In this document: positions 18,300 through 25,941 of the stretch, one piece after another
Numbering within the stretch: position 1 is the stretch's first letter
How the letters are laid out: each line of letters begins with the position of its first letter
From: Oxalobacteraceae bacterium
GTDB taxonomy: Bacteria > Pseudomonadota > Gammaproteobacteria > Burkholderiales > Burkholderiaceae_D
Reading direction: 5' to 3'
Length of the DNA: 55,830 bases
Assembly (NCBI GenBank): GCA_947464955.1
Contig: CANHZI010000003.1
Coordinates: forward strand, 1-55,830
Translations under genes and position numbers: made by a program
The notes under the pieces: generated by a model
Seen by the model: only the letters and a program-made list of their open reading frames with translations
The model's database searches: none
Told to the model about the DNA's origin: nothing

Positions 18300-18323
18300 A
18301 AAATGCGCAGTGACACTGCGCAT
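18300..18323 (-). terminator. Rho-independent terminator of dksA
   Basis: A perfect 10-bp stem, aaatgcgcag / ctgcgcattt, with a 5-base loop is followed in the minus direction by a run of T. It lies 25 bases after the dksA stop. Confidence 0.85.
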
Positions 18324-18348
18324 TTCTTGTATTTTAGCCTAGTTTAGA

Positions 18349-18804
18349 TCAATCGCCGTACAGCTTTTGCTTTAACTCGCGACGTTGCTGCGCCTCGAGT
18401 GAAAGGGTCGCTGTTGGTCGCGCGAGTAATCGAGGCACACCAATTGGCTCACCTGTTTCTTCGCACCAGCCATAATCACCTGCATCAATCGCAGCGATAG
18501 ACTGCTGGACTTTGCGCAATAACTTACGCTCACGATCACGGGTACGCAATTCTAAAGAATGTTCTTCTTCGATCGTTGCGCGGTCAGCTGGATCTGGAAC
18601 TAAAACGGTTTCTCTCAAGTGCTCTGTCGTTTCGTCAGCATTCTTCAGCAAATCTTTTTCAAGTTGTTGTAAACGTGCTTTGAAAAACGCCAATTGAGCA
18701 TCATTCATATAGTCCTTCTCGCCCATCTTCAGAATTTCTTCTTCGGTGAGCAAAACAGGCGCTTCATTGACTGCTGCAGTCGATTTAGATGATTTAGTTG
18801 CCAC
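18349..18804 (-). CDS. dksA: RNA polymerase-binding transcription factor DksA, zinc-ligand-poor form
   Basis: The 151-aa protein binds the secondary channel of RNA polymerase and works with ppGpp. It has the coiled coil (about 45-105) and the DPADRATIEEE segment with the tip Asp pair. The C4 zinc motif is degenerate: C114 is kept, but the other three positions are T117, S135 and A138, with the canonical 2-17-2 spacing. Such C-T-type DksA proteins, including Pseudomonas DksA2, work without zinc. It lies downstream of zur and cobW on the same strand but is separated from cobW by 165 bases with a hairpin, so it may have its own promoter. Confidence 0.95.
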   Translation of the reverse strand: MATKSSKSTAAVNEAPVLLTEEEILKMGEKDYMNDAQLAFFKARLQQLEKDLLKNADETTEHLRETVLVPDPADRATIEEEHSLELRTRDRERKLLRKVQQSIAAIDAGDYGWCEETGEPIGVPRLLARPTATLSLEAQQRRELKQKLYGD

Positions 18805-18916
18805 TTCGCTTACTTTCGATACATCGGGTTAATCTATGCAAGTTGCCGGTCATTGCTATTTGACCCGCTACTTCCCCTCAAGGACAAGTATATAGTTTGC
18901 TTGTTCCGCATACAAA

Positions 18917-18961
18917 CCTATTGAATTTTCGCACCCAACAATGGGCAAACAATTCAATAGG
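18917..18961 (-). terminator. Possible terminator after the cobW-type gene
   Basis: A perfect 11-bp stem, cctattgaatt / aattcaatagg, encloses a 23-base loop that itself can form ccca/tggg. It starts 8 bases after the GTPase stop. The tail has only three T, so it may instead be an mRNA structure. Confidence 0.5.
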
Positions 18962-18969
18962 GCGCTAGT

Positions 18970-20031
18970 TTATACCAAACATTGCTCCAAACCTTGAATA
19001 AAAATCTCTTTCGGTAAATTTTTACCAATAAACACCATTTTGCTTTCTTTTGGTTCACTTTCTGACCATTTCGCTCCTATGTCAGTGCCCATAATCTGGT
19101 GCACACCTTGAAAAATGACCTTACGATCAGCGTGTTCCATATACAACACTCCTTTGTAGCGCAGCATACGGGGACCATAAACTTGTACTAATCCGCCTAG
19201 AAAATAATCTAATTTTTCGGTATTGAAGGGTCGATTGGTCTTGTACACAAACGCAGCAATTTCATCGCTGTGCAGCGAATGGTGATGGTCGACATGCGCT
19301 TCATGTTTATGATGCTGATGATGGTGGTGATGATCTTCGTGCTCACAATGATCGTCGCAATGATGGTGCTCTTCCGTTTGTAGAAAGTCTGGATCAAGAT
19401 CCAATTTAGCATTCAGGTTGAAACCCTTGATATCTAACACCTCACCAATCGCCACCTGCCCGAAATCGCTAATACTGATGCTGGCTCTAGGATTGATATT
19501 GACCAAACGTGCTTTGAGCTGAGCAACTTCCTCACTGTTGACCAAATCCGTCTTTGATAACAGGATCTTGTCGGCAAACCCTACCTGACGCTGCGCTTCT
19601 TCGTGCTCATCCAATTGTTGCATCGCATGACGGGCGTCGACCACGGTGACCACCGCATCTAGCATGTAGTGCAAACCAGCTTCCTCATCGACGAAAAAGG
19701 TCTGCGCGACTGGACCTGGATTAGCCAAACCAGTAGTTTCAATCACCAAACGATCAAAGTCGATCTTTCCTGATTCTTTTTGTGCGATGAGATTGCTTAG
19801 CGCGGTAATCAGATCACCCCGTACCGTACAGCAAATGCAGCCGTTATTCATTTCGACGATTTGCTCGTGGGTTTCCTGCAGCAAAATCTCATTATCGATG
19901 CTCTCTTGACCGAATTCATTCTCGATGACCGCAATTTTGTAACCGTGGTTTTCGTGCAGAATGCGATTAAGCAATGTCGTCTTACCAGCACCAAGAAAGC
20001 CAGTAAGTATCGTGGTTGGAATTAAGGCCAT
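18970..20031 (-). CDS. CobW/ZNG1-family GTPase with His-rich segment (zinc chaperone candidate)
   Basis: The 353-aa P-loop GTPase has Walker A GFLGAGKTT (residues 11-19), ENEFGQESIDNE, the metal-binding CICC motif (65-68, in NNGCICCTVRGD), VIETTGLANPGP, and SKTD for guanine recognition. An insert at about 220-257 is packed with His, Cys and Asp/Glu (HHHCDDHCEHEDHHHHHQHH). The CobW C-terminal domain follows (FVYKTNRPFNTEKLDYFLGG). Family members such as ZigA and ZNG1 deliver zinc to client enzymes under scarcity. It starts 12 bases after the Zur-like gene, so the two are probably one transcript. Confidence 0.93.
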   Translation of the reverse strand: MALIPTTILTGFLGAGKTTLLNRILHENHGYKIAVIENEFGQESIDNEILLQETHEQIVEMNNGCICCTVRGDLITALSNLIAQKESGKIDFDRLVIETTGLANPGPVAQTFFVDEEAGLHYMLDAVVTVVDARHAMQQLDEHEEAQRQVGFADKILLSKTDLVNSEEVAQLKARLVNINPRASISISDFGQVAIGEVLDIKGFNLNAKLDLDPDFLQTEEHHHCDDHCEHEDHHHHHQHHKHEAHVDHHHSLHSDEIAAFVYKTNRPFNTEKLDYFLGGLVQVYGPRMLRYKGVLYMEHADRKVIFQGVHQIMGTDIGAKWSESEPKESKMVFIGKNLPKEIFIQGLEQCLV

Positions 20032-20043
20032 AAAAAAATAATC

Positions 20044-20586
20044 CTAGTCTGACTCGGAATTGCAATGTTCACACCAACCTTTAATGGTGAGTTCAATACC
20101 GTGTGTAGTGAAGCCTTGCTTCTGTGTCGCAGCGAGAGTTGCGCTTAATTGTTGCTGTAAATTTTTGGCAAACTGAGGTTGATCCAAGCAGTACACTTTC
20201 GCACAACGCGTACATTGAAAATGGCCATGCTCATGCGCCAACACATTAGGCTCATCAGGATGGTGACCAGCCCCACCGATACGGAATCGAGAAACCCGGT
20301 CGTCGCCAACAATTTTATGTGCCAGCCCCGCTTCGGATAGGCAGTCTAAGGCGCGATACAAAGTCACTCTGTCCATATTTGGCAAAGCATCTTGCAGCTC
20401 TGTATGCGACATGGCTCGCTGCTGGGCGAGCAGCAATGACATCACTTCAATTCGCGCTGGTGTGACGCGCACACTGACACGCCGTAAATGCTCTTTTGCC
20501 TGTTGCGCCTCACTCGGTACCGCCGTGTGAGATGCAGGATGTCGTTGAATCATACTCTTTGAATGCATCATAATTAAGTGCGACAT
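20044..20586 (-). CDS. zur: Fur-family transcriptional regulator, Zur-like
   Basis: The protein has a winged-helix domain (VRVTPARIEVMSLLLAQQRA, MSHTELQDALPNMDRVTLYRALDCLSEAG) and a C-terminal dimerisation part with HEHGHFQCTRCAKVYC and GWCEHCN, two CxxC pairs that bind a structural zinc. The neighbouring CobW GTPase and ZnuD-like receptor point to zinc rather than iron sensing. The start is uncertain: ATG at 20586 is listed, with TTG at 20613 and ATG at 20571, 20568 and 20553 as alternatives, none with a strong ribosome binding site. It follows xerC by a few tens of bases. Confidence 0.88.
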   Translation of the reverse strand: MSHLIMMHSKSMIQRHPASHTAVPSEAQQAKEHLRRVSVRVTPARIEVMSLLLAQQRAMSHTELQDALPNMDRVTLYRALDCLSEAGLAHKIVGDDRVSRFRIGGAGHHPDEPNVLAHEHGHFQCTRCAKVYCLDQPQFAKNLQQQLSATLAATQKQGFTTHGIELTIKGWCEHCNSESD

Positions 20587-20597
20587 TATGCGACAAA

Positions 20598-20612
20598 TGC
20601 AATTGAGTTGCA
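20598..20612. promoter_or_regulatory. Inverted repeat in front of the Zur-like gene
   Basis: tgcaa and ttgca form a 5-bp inverted repeat with a 5-base spacer in the gap between xerC and the likely zur start. It could be an autoregulatory site. The match is short. Confidence 0.25.
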
Positions 20613-20622
20613 AATTATCTGA

Positions 20623-21540
20623 CTATTTTTTGGCACGAGGATGCGTTGCGTCATAAACCTGCGCTAAATGCTGGAAATCGAGAGCGGTATAGACCTGGGT
20701 TGCCGCAATAGAACTATGGCCCAACATTTCCTGAACTGCGCGCAAATCGCCCGATGATTGCAGCACATGCGTCGCAAACGAGTGCCGCAGCACGTGCGGA
20801 TGAACATCAGTTGGAACACCCATCGCTTGCGCATGGGCTTTCAGCCTCAACTGCACCAACCTTACGGACATCCGAGTACCACGTTCGGTTAAGAATAATG
20901 GGCGCGGATCTGCTTTCACAAGTTGACCGCGCACCGCCAGCCAAGCCCGAATCGCCTCTAGAGCCGGCGCCCCGACCGGCACAATTCTTTGTTTGTTGCC
21001 CTTGCCAGTGACATGTACTTCGGCTTGTGTCAGATCGATCCACCCCAAACTAGGCTGGTCGAGCCCACCAAAATCTTGTACATCCAAAGCGACGAGCTCC
21101 GAAACCCGCAATCCGCTGGAATAGAGCAATTCGAACATAGCCCGATTTGCAGCCATCATTGGAACTTCACCTGCATGGTATGCCACCAAGTTCACCGCGT
21201 CATCGGCACCCAAAGCCTTAGGTAAGCTCTTCGTTTTTTTGGGAGCCTTAATACCATCTACTGGGTTCGCCGGCATATCAATCTGCTGTGCTAACCAACG
21301 GTAGTAGCCTCGCCAGCTAGATAATTTGCGCGCAATACTTCGAGCGCCCAAGCCCTGACTGTGAAGTTGTGAAGTGAAGCGACGCACATCAAAATAACTG
21401 AGACTATGCAAGGCACGCCCTTGAGCAAATTGTACGAGCTCGTGCAAATCAAGTCCGTAATTGCTCAAGGTATGTGGGGACAACTGGCGTTGATGGCGCA
21501 GCATATCGAGGTAGTCTTGTATGCTGTGCATTGCGTCCAT
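20623..21540 (-). CDS. xerC: Site-specific tyrosine recombinase XerC
   Basis: The 305-aa recombinase resolves chromosome dimers at dif with XerD. The N-terminal SAM-like DNA-binding domain (about 1-95) contains LSPHTLSNYGLDLHEL. The catalytic domain has YSSGLRVSELVALD (Arg), HVTGKGNKQRIVP (Lys), HPHVLRHSFATHVLQSSGDL (His-x-x-Arg), LGHSSIAATQVYTALD (His and nucleophile Tyr). Its position after dapF and a DUF484 gene is the classic arrangement. An alternative ATG lies three codons in. Confidence 0.96.
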   Translation of the reverse strand: MDAMHSIQDYLDMLRHQRQLSPHTLSNYGLDLHELVQFAQGRALHSLSYFDVRRFTSQLHSQGLGARSIARKLSSWRGYYRWLAQQIDMPANPVDGIKAPKKTKSLPKALGADDAVNLVAYHAGEVPMMAANRAMFELLYSSGLRVSELVALDVQDFGGLDQPSLGWIDLTQAEVHVTGKGNKQRIVPVGAPALEAIRAWLAVRGQLVKADPRPLFLTERGTRMSVRLVQLRLKAHAQAMGVPTDVHPHVLRHSFATHVLQSSGDLRAVQEMLGHSSIAATQVYTALDFQHLAQVYDATHPRAKK

Positions 21541-21600
21541 ATTGATTTATTTGAATAAGACAAAGTAAAGCGAAGGCTGCTCTTCGATGAAATTCGTGCT

Positions 21601-22260
21601 TTATAAATCGATCATGCAATATAAAGCTGCACTTGTTGTATCACCGATCTTCGCTAAGAAATCGGTCGCCATATCTTTGGTGAATCTTGCGGGGTCTGGT
21701 GAGCCTAACACCAATAAACCAAAAGTCGGCTCATCAGCAGCGATGCGTAATGGCAACATCGCCATTGAGGCGATCGCTTGTTCAGACTCAATCCAAGATG
21801 CTGCTTCAAAATCTTGATTCTTCCCACAGAATGGTGTGGTCATGCCTTTGGCAAACAATTGCACATCTTCTGTCGTTGGCGCAGCGAACCAAGTATGAGT
21901 GAAGTCTTCTGCCACATTCCACAGACGCAATGTCGCGTGAGGCAAATTGAAGATATCCTGCATACTCTTGGTCAGGATATAAGGCAAATCGACGTCATTG
22001 CGCGCCAACAAAAGCTCACGTGTCCACATTTGAAACTTAGCGGTAATCGCATCATTGTCTTGCGCGACACGCATCAACTCCGCTAAACGCAACTCCATCG
22101 CCTTCAGTTTTTCGCGGACGATTTCCATTTGGCGCTCTTGCAGGGAAATCGTGCGCCCCATAATAGGGCTAGTCAATTTAATGCTGGACAGTAGTTCCGC
22201 ATGCTCCTCAAAGAAGTGAGGATTTTGGCTCAGAAAATCGGCTATATCGTTGGTGTTCAT
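21601..22260 (-). CDS. DUF484 family protein
   Basis: The 219-aa protein starts MNTNDIADFLSQNPHFFEEH, the usual DUF484 opening, followed by a helical coiled segment (about 35-70) and a GAF-like domain (about 85-215) with VQLFAKGMTTPFCG and FGLLVLGSPDPARFTKDMAT. Function is unknown; the family is almost always between dapF and xerC, as here. GAF domains bind small ligands, so a sensory role is conceivable. Confidence 0.92.
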   Translation of the reverse strand: MNTNDIADFLSQNPHFFEEHAELLSSIKLTSPIMGRTISLQERQMEIVREKLKAMELRLAELMRVAQDNDAITAKFQMWTRELLLARNDVDLPYILTKSMQDIFNLPHATLRLWNVAEDFTHTWFAAPTTEDVQLFAKGMTTPFCGKNQDFEAASWIESEQAIASMAMLPLRIAADEPTFGLLVLGSPDPARFTKDMATDFLAKIGDTTSAALYCMIDL

Positions 22261-22304
22261 CTTGTTTTACTCTAATTTTGATCGATTATGACGTGGACTC
22301 AAAC

Positions 22305-23174
22305 TTATATCGAAATGCTGTCAGGTATTTCAATTTCGCCCTCAAAAACGCTCACTGCGGGGCCACTCAGATACACCGGATAGCCTTCACCTTCCCAAGC
22401 GATTTGTAAATCACCACCACGCATCTGCACTTGTACCGGTGACTGCAGAATTCCTCGGCGAATACCTGCCACCGCTGCCGCGCATGCGCCAGTGCCACAA
22501 GCCAAAGTCTCGCCTGCTCCACGCTCATATACACGCAACTGTACATGGTTGGCATCTTTTACTTGAATGAAACCAGCATTAACTCGCTTTTGAAAGCGAG
22601 GATGGCGTTCAATTTGCGGCCCCTCGGTCGCTACCGGATGCTGTGAGATATCTTCAACGATCTGCACTGCATGTGGGTTCCCCATAGAAACACAAGAGAT
22701 CCAAGCACTGCTCTCAAACAGGGGTAAGAGCCACAAAGTATCAGCAGCTTCCGTCTTCGATTGTAAGTCGTCAGTGACAAAATTCGAATCTGTAGGGATA
22801 AAGCTAGGAACCCCCATATTAACGGTAACACGTCCATCTGGAGCCACAGAGGGTTCGATAACACCGGACATGGTCTGCACGCGAATGCTAGTCTTTTGTG
22901 TCAGTCCTTTATCGATAACGAAACGCACAAAAGCGCGAGAACCATTGCCACATTGTTCGACCTCGCCACCATCCGCATTAAAAATACGATAGCGAAAATC
23001 GACAGCGTCAGAGGGTGGTGACTCGACAACTAGAATCTGATCGGCTCCAATACCAAAGCGACGATCTGCCAAGTATCGCCATTGCTCGGGGCTAAATTGG
23101 ATCGTTTGATGGATGGCATCGATGACAATAAAGTCATTACCTGCGCCATGCATTTTTGTAAATTTAAGTTTCAT
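22305..23174 (-). CDS. dapF: Diaminopimelate epimerase
   Basis: The enzyme converts LL- to meso-diaminopimelate for lysine and peptidoglycan synthesis. The 289-aa sequence has [20 protein letters not shown] at the N-terminus and the two catalytic cysteines in [10 protein letters not shown] and [13 protein letters not shown]. The frame extends upstream to 23201, but 23174 matches the family start. TATAAT occurs in the minus direction immediately before this ATG, so a short or leaderless transcript is possible. It heads the dapF-DUF484-xerC group. Confidence 0.96.
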   Translation of the reverse strand: MKLKFTKMHGAGNDFIVIDAIHQTIQFSPEQWRYLADRRFGIGADQILVVESPPSDAVDFRYRIFNADGGEVEQCGNGSRAFVRFVIDKGLTQKTSIRVQTMSGVIEPSVAPDGRVTVNMGVPSFIPTDSNFVTDDLQSKTEAADTLWLLPLFESSAWISCVSMGNPHAVQIVEDISQHPVATEGPQIERHPRFQKRVNAGFIQVKDANHVQLRVYERGAGETLACGTGACAAAVAGIRRGILQSPVQVQMRGGDLQIAWEGEGYPVYLSGPAVSVFEGEIEIPDSISI

Positions 23175-23223
23175 GCCTTCATTATAGCGCGAGTGAGGCA
23201 TTAATCATGAGCCTTAGAAGACA

Positions 23224-25548
23224 CTAAGCGGACTTATACACCCCACAACCAAGAACCACGTCTTCACTGATGCGTTCGATGTACGAAGACTTCCATTCAA
23301 CACGCTTCGTGATCGGATTTTCAATTGAGTAATCAACCCAACCTCCCTTGGCTGGTAAAGCAAATGCATCTTCAACCAGCTTTCTGCCATCAAGCCCGGG
23401 GACATTAAACAGATTGATACTTAGCTTGCTTTCATTGCCGGCGAAAGCACGATATTGTCCTTGTCGATCAAAGGCAAACACATACATATCGCGGTCAGAG
23501 AACTGCTTCTCCGCATCGGTCGTGATCCGTTGTAAAACGTCCATGCCGCTGATTCGGAACAAGGCAATCGCTTTTTTCACCATTTCGAAAGCTTCATCAG
23601 CTGTTCCTTGGCGCAAACTGAAAGTAGACACCACCTGCTTCAAGCGCACAGCGCGATTCTCAAGTTCACTCGAAGCATATTTAGCGTTCTCAGCCATCTG
23701 CGAGTTGCTCTTGGTGATGGCATCTAATTCCTTGATGGAATCAGAGATATGGATCAAGCCTTCACTTTGTTCGTTCGATGCTACTGAAATCGAATTGATA
23801 CCCTTGGCCAAATTCCGAATGCCTGAAACGATGTCAGTTAGCGTCATACTGACATCGTTGATTTGTTCGACCCCAGCTTCAACGCGGTTGACCGAATCAT
23901 CGATCAAACGGCGAATCTGACGTGCAGAGTCAGCGCTTCGCTGTGCCAAGCTACGAACTTCGGAAGCAACCACAGCAAACCCTTTGCCTTGTTCGCCCGC
24001 ATGCGCAGCCTCAACTGCAGCATTCAAAGCCAAAATATCGGTTTGAAAAGCAATACGATCAATCATGCTGACGATTTCATGAACTTTCATCGCACTTTCG
24101 TGAATGCCGTTCATGGTCTGCACCGCGGCTAACATAATATCGTTGCTCGATTCTGCAATCAGTCTCACATTTGACGCTAAGTTGTCTACCGACTTCGCAT
24201 TTGCTGCATTCGTTTTGACCGTTTCACTGAGCACCTCAAGGCTATTGGTCGTATCCAACAAACTATTCGCTTGTTGCTCGGTACGAATCGACATGTCATT
24301 GATACCCTCGATCAGATTCTGCCCTAACTCAAGAACCATGCTGGCATTGGTACGCACATTGGCGACCAAGGCGGATAAATTATGACTCATCTCTTCAAGC
24401 CTTGCGCCAGTGCTGGCGAGCTCATCTTTGCCGTCGATATGCACAACCTTTGTCAAATCGCCAGCCGCCACAACTTTAGCTGATGATTCAAGGTTTTCGA
24501 TGGCATTAACAATATTCAAATAAAAACCGTAAGTGAAATACAGTGTGGCAATGATCGAAATCAATAACAAGAACAAAATCAGATAGGATTTGGTTTGATT
24601 GAAACGGACTCGATCTTCTAAAATCGATTGCAATTTCTGGTTCCAAAGATTTTGCAATTGCAGACTCTGCTCTGTGGCCAGTTTTGTTGATTGAAGAAGT
24701 GCTTTGACATCAATCTTCAGCTCGGGGGCCTTCAATTGCGTTTGCAGTAGAGAAAGAAATGCTTGCGCGCCTTCTTTGGCTTTGGTGTAAGAGGGCGGAA
24801 CCCCTTCTCCACTCCGCGTCAGTGCGGCTTTCATGCGCTCGGTTTGCTGCATGGTTTTCACTAAGGCGTCGCGCGCCGAAGTCAATTCAGCAAACTCTAC
24901 ATGCCCGTTTTCTCCAGCCTGAGCCAATACAACACTGAGCGATGAGAGCTTTGACAATGATTCTATCCATTCCGGGAGTCGCTGCAGCCCAACGTCCATC
25001 AACAAATAACTATTTGCTTCTGGGTCGAATATCAAGCCACTTTTCTCATGAACCACATCTGTAAGCTCGTGCAACTCTCGAATCAGATTATCAAATTGAT
25101 GAAGGGTGACAATATTCTGTTCATTCAAAATTGGCTTGAGATCTTGGGAAATTCCCACCCAAATCTGCGCCAACTCAAACTCATCATCTTCATTTAAAAA
25201 GGCTTCAAACTTCTTGATCGAGGCCAACATGTCTGCGTGTGACTTTTTTTCTTGGGCCAGTAACTTAGCATCACTTGATCCTAATAATTCTGTATGGATC
25301 ATACGATCGGCTTGCAGCTGATGAATGATCGTGAACAATTGACGTGAAGCTACAACTCCGGCGAACTCAGCTCTGGCGATATTTATCTCTGAATTTTGTT
25401 TCGTAAGTAGACTGACACCTAGGATAAAAATCGCCACGCAAAACGCGCTAAGCATGCCGATCAGTTTGGTGCGCAAGTCAAACTTACTCATCAAGCGAAC
25501 GCTTGGCTCCATGATGCGATCAACAATCTCATTGCCCGACAGCTTCAT
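23224..25548 (-). CDS. Methyl-accepting chemotaxis protein with C-terminal Cache-like domain
   Basis: The 774-aa receptor has TM1 (about 28-48), a helical periplasmic sensor of about 270 residues (FTIIHQLQADRMIHTELLGS resembles nitrate/nitrite-type NIT sensors), TM2 (about 318-341), HAMP, and the signalling domain with the conserved hairpin tip IDRIAFQTDILALNAAVEAA. After the signalling domain, about 110 extra residues contain FAFDRQGQYRAFAG, GGWVDYSIENPITKRVEWKS and VVLGCGVY, a pattern of single-Cache (sCache_2) domains that normally sit outside the cell. Here it would be cytoplasmic. It lies 49 bases upstream of dapF, with no other chemotaxis genes near. Confidence 0.9.
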   Translation of the reverse strand: MKLSGNEIVDRIMEPSVRLMSKFDLRTKLIGMLSAFCVAIFILGVSLLTKQNSEINIARAEFAGVVASRQLFTIIHQLQADRMIHTELLGSSDAKLLAQEKKSHADMLASIKKFEAFLNEDDEFELAQIWVGISQDLKPILNEQNIVTLHQFDNLIRELHELTDVVHEKSGLIFDPEANSYLLMDVGLQRLPEWIESLSKLSSLSVVLAQAGENGHVEFAELTSARDALVKTMQQTERMKAALTRSGEGVPPSYTKAKEGAQAFLSLLQTQLKAPELKIDVKALLQSTKLATEQSLQLQNLWNQKLQSILEDRVRFNQTKSYLILFLLLISIIATLYFTYGFYLNIVNAIENLESSAKVVAAGDLTKVVHIDGKDELASTGARLEEMSHNLSALVANVRTNASMVLELGQNLIEGINDMSIRTEQQANSLLDTTNSLEVLSETVKTNAANAKSVDNLASNVRLIAESSNDIMLAAVQTMNGIHESAMKVHEIVSMIDRIAFQTDILALNAAVEAAHAGEQGKGFAVVASEVRSLAQRSADSARQIRRLIDDSVNRVEAGVEQINDVSMTLTDIVSGIRNLAKGINSISVASNEQSEGLIHISDSIKELDAITKSNSQMAENAKYASSELENRAVRLKQVVSTFSLRQGTADEAFEMVKKAIALFRISGMDVLQRITTDAEKQFSDRDMYVFAFDRQGQYRAFAGNESKLSINLFNVPGLDGRKLVEDAFALPAKGGWVDYSIENPITKRVEWKSSYIERISEDVVLGCGVYKSA

Positions 25549-25941
25549 ATCGATTCAATCCTTTGCTTGGAATGTGCTCGTCTATTCTCGCAGATTTTGC
25601 AGCCCGAACAACTCACTTTTGCCAATAGGATACAAAATAATTGCCAAAATAAAAGTTTCTTGGGATTCCGCAGCCTTGATCAAGCACCAGTACACTTTCA
25701 ATAATTGTCAGTCATACTGTACTGGTCTTTTTGGCGATGACTGTGCATGGGGAGCCTGTAGTACACATGTTACTGTCCTGCCCGCAGAAATCGACGCGCA
25801 AATTCACCCCATTTTTTTGCGCGAACGGTTCGATTAAATCGCATTGAGCGTATGATGCAGTCACAAGCTGAGATCATCTTTTTCATTCGCTCGATGGCAT
25901 ACAGGCTCACCATAGCCGCAAAGATATAAACCGGAGGCAGT
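25549..25941. other. 393-base divergent intergenic region
   Basis: This stretch separates the chemoreceptor gene (minus) from the indolepyruvate oxidoreductase gene (plus), so both promoters must lie here. I could not find a convincing sigma-70 or sigma-28 promoter by eye. One 9-bp inverted repeat is present and annotated separately. Confidence 0.6.
25686..25726. promoter_or_regulatory. 9-bp inverted repeat, possible operator or hairpin
   Basis: accagtaca (25686-25694) and tgtactggt (25718-25726) are perfect reverse complements separated by 23 bases. The T-rich ctttttgg follows. It could be a regulator site for the divergent genes or an RNA hairpin. Confidence 0.3.

Noticed and set aside
18349-18804. 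DksA as a decayed gene because three zinc cysteines are missing
   Set aside because: The frame, length and coiled-coil residues are intact, and zinc-independent DksA forms are functional.
19260-19400. Apparent simple-sequence repeat (tgatgg/gtggtg-like)
   Set aside because: It is the coding sequence for the His-rich segment of the GTPase and keeps the frame, so it is not treated as a separate repeat element.
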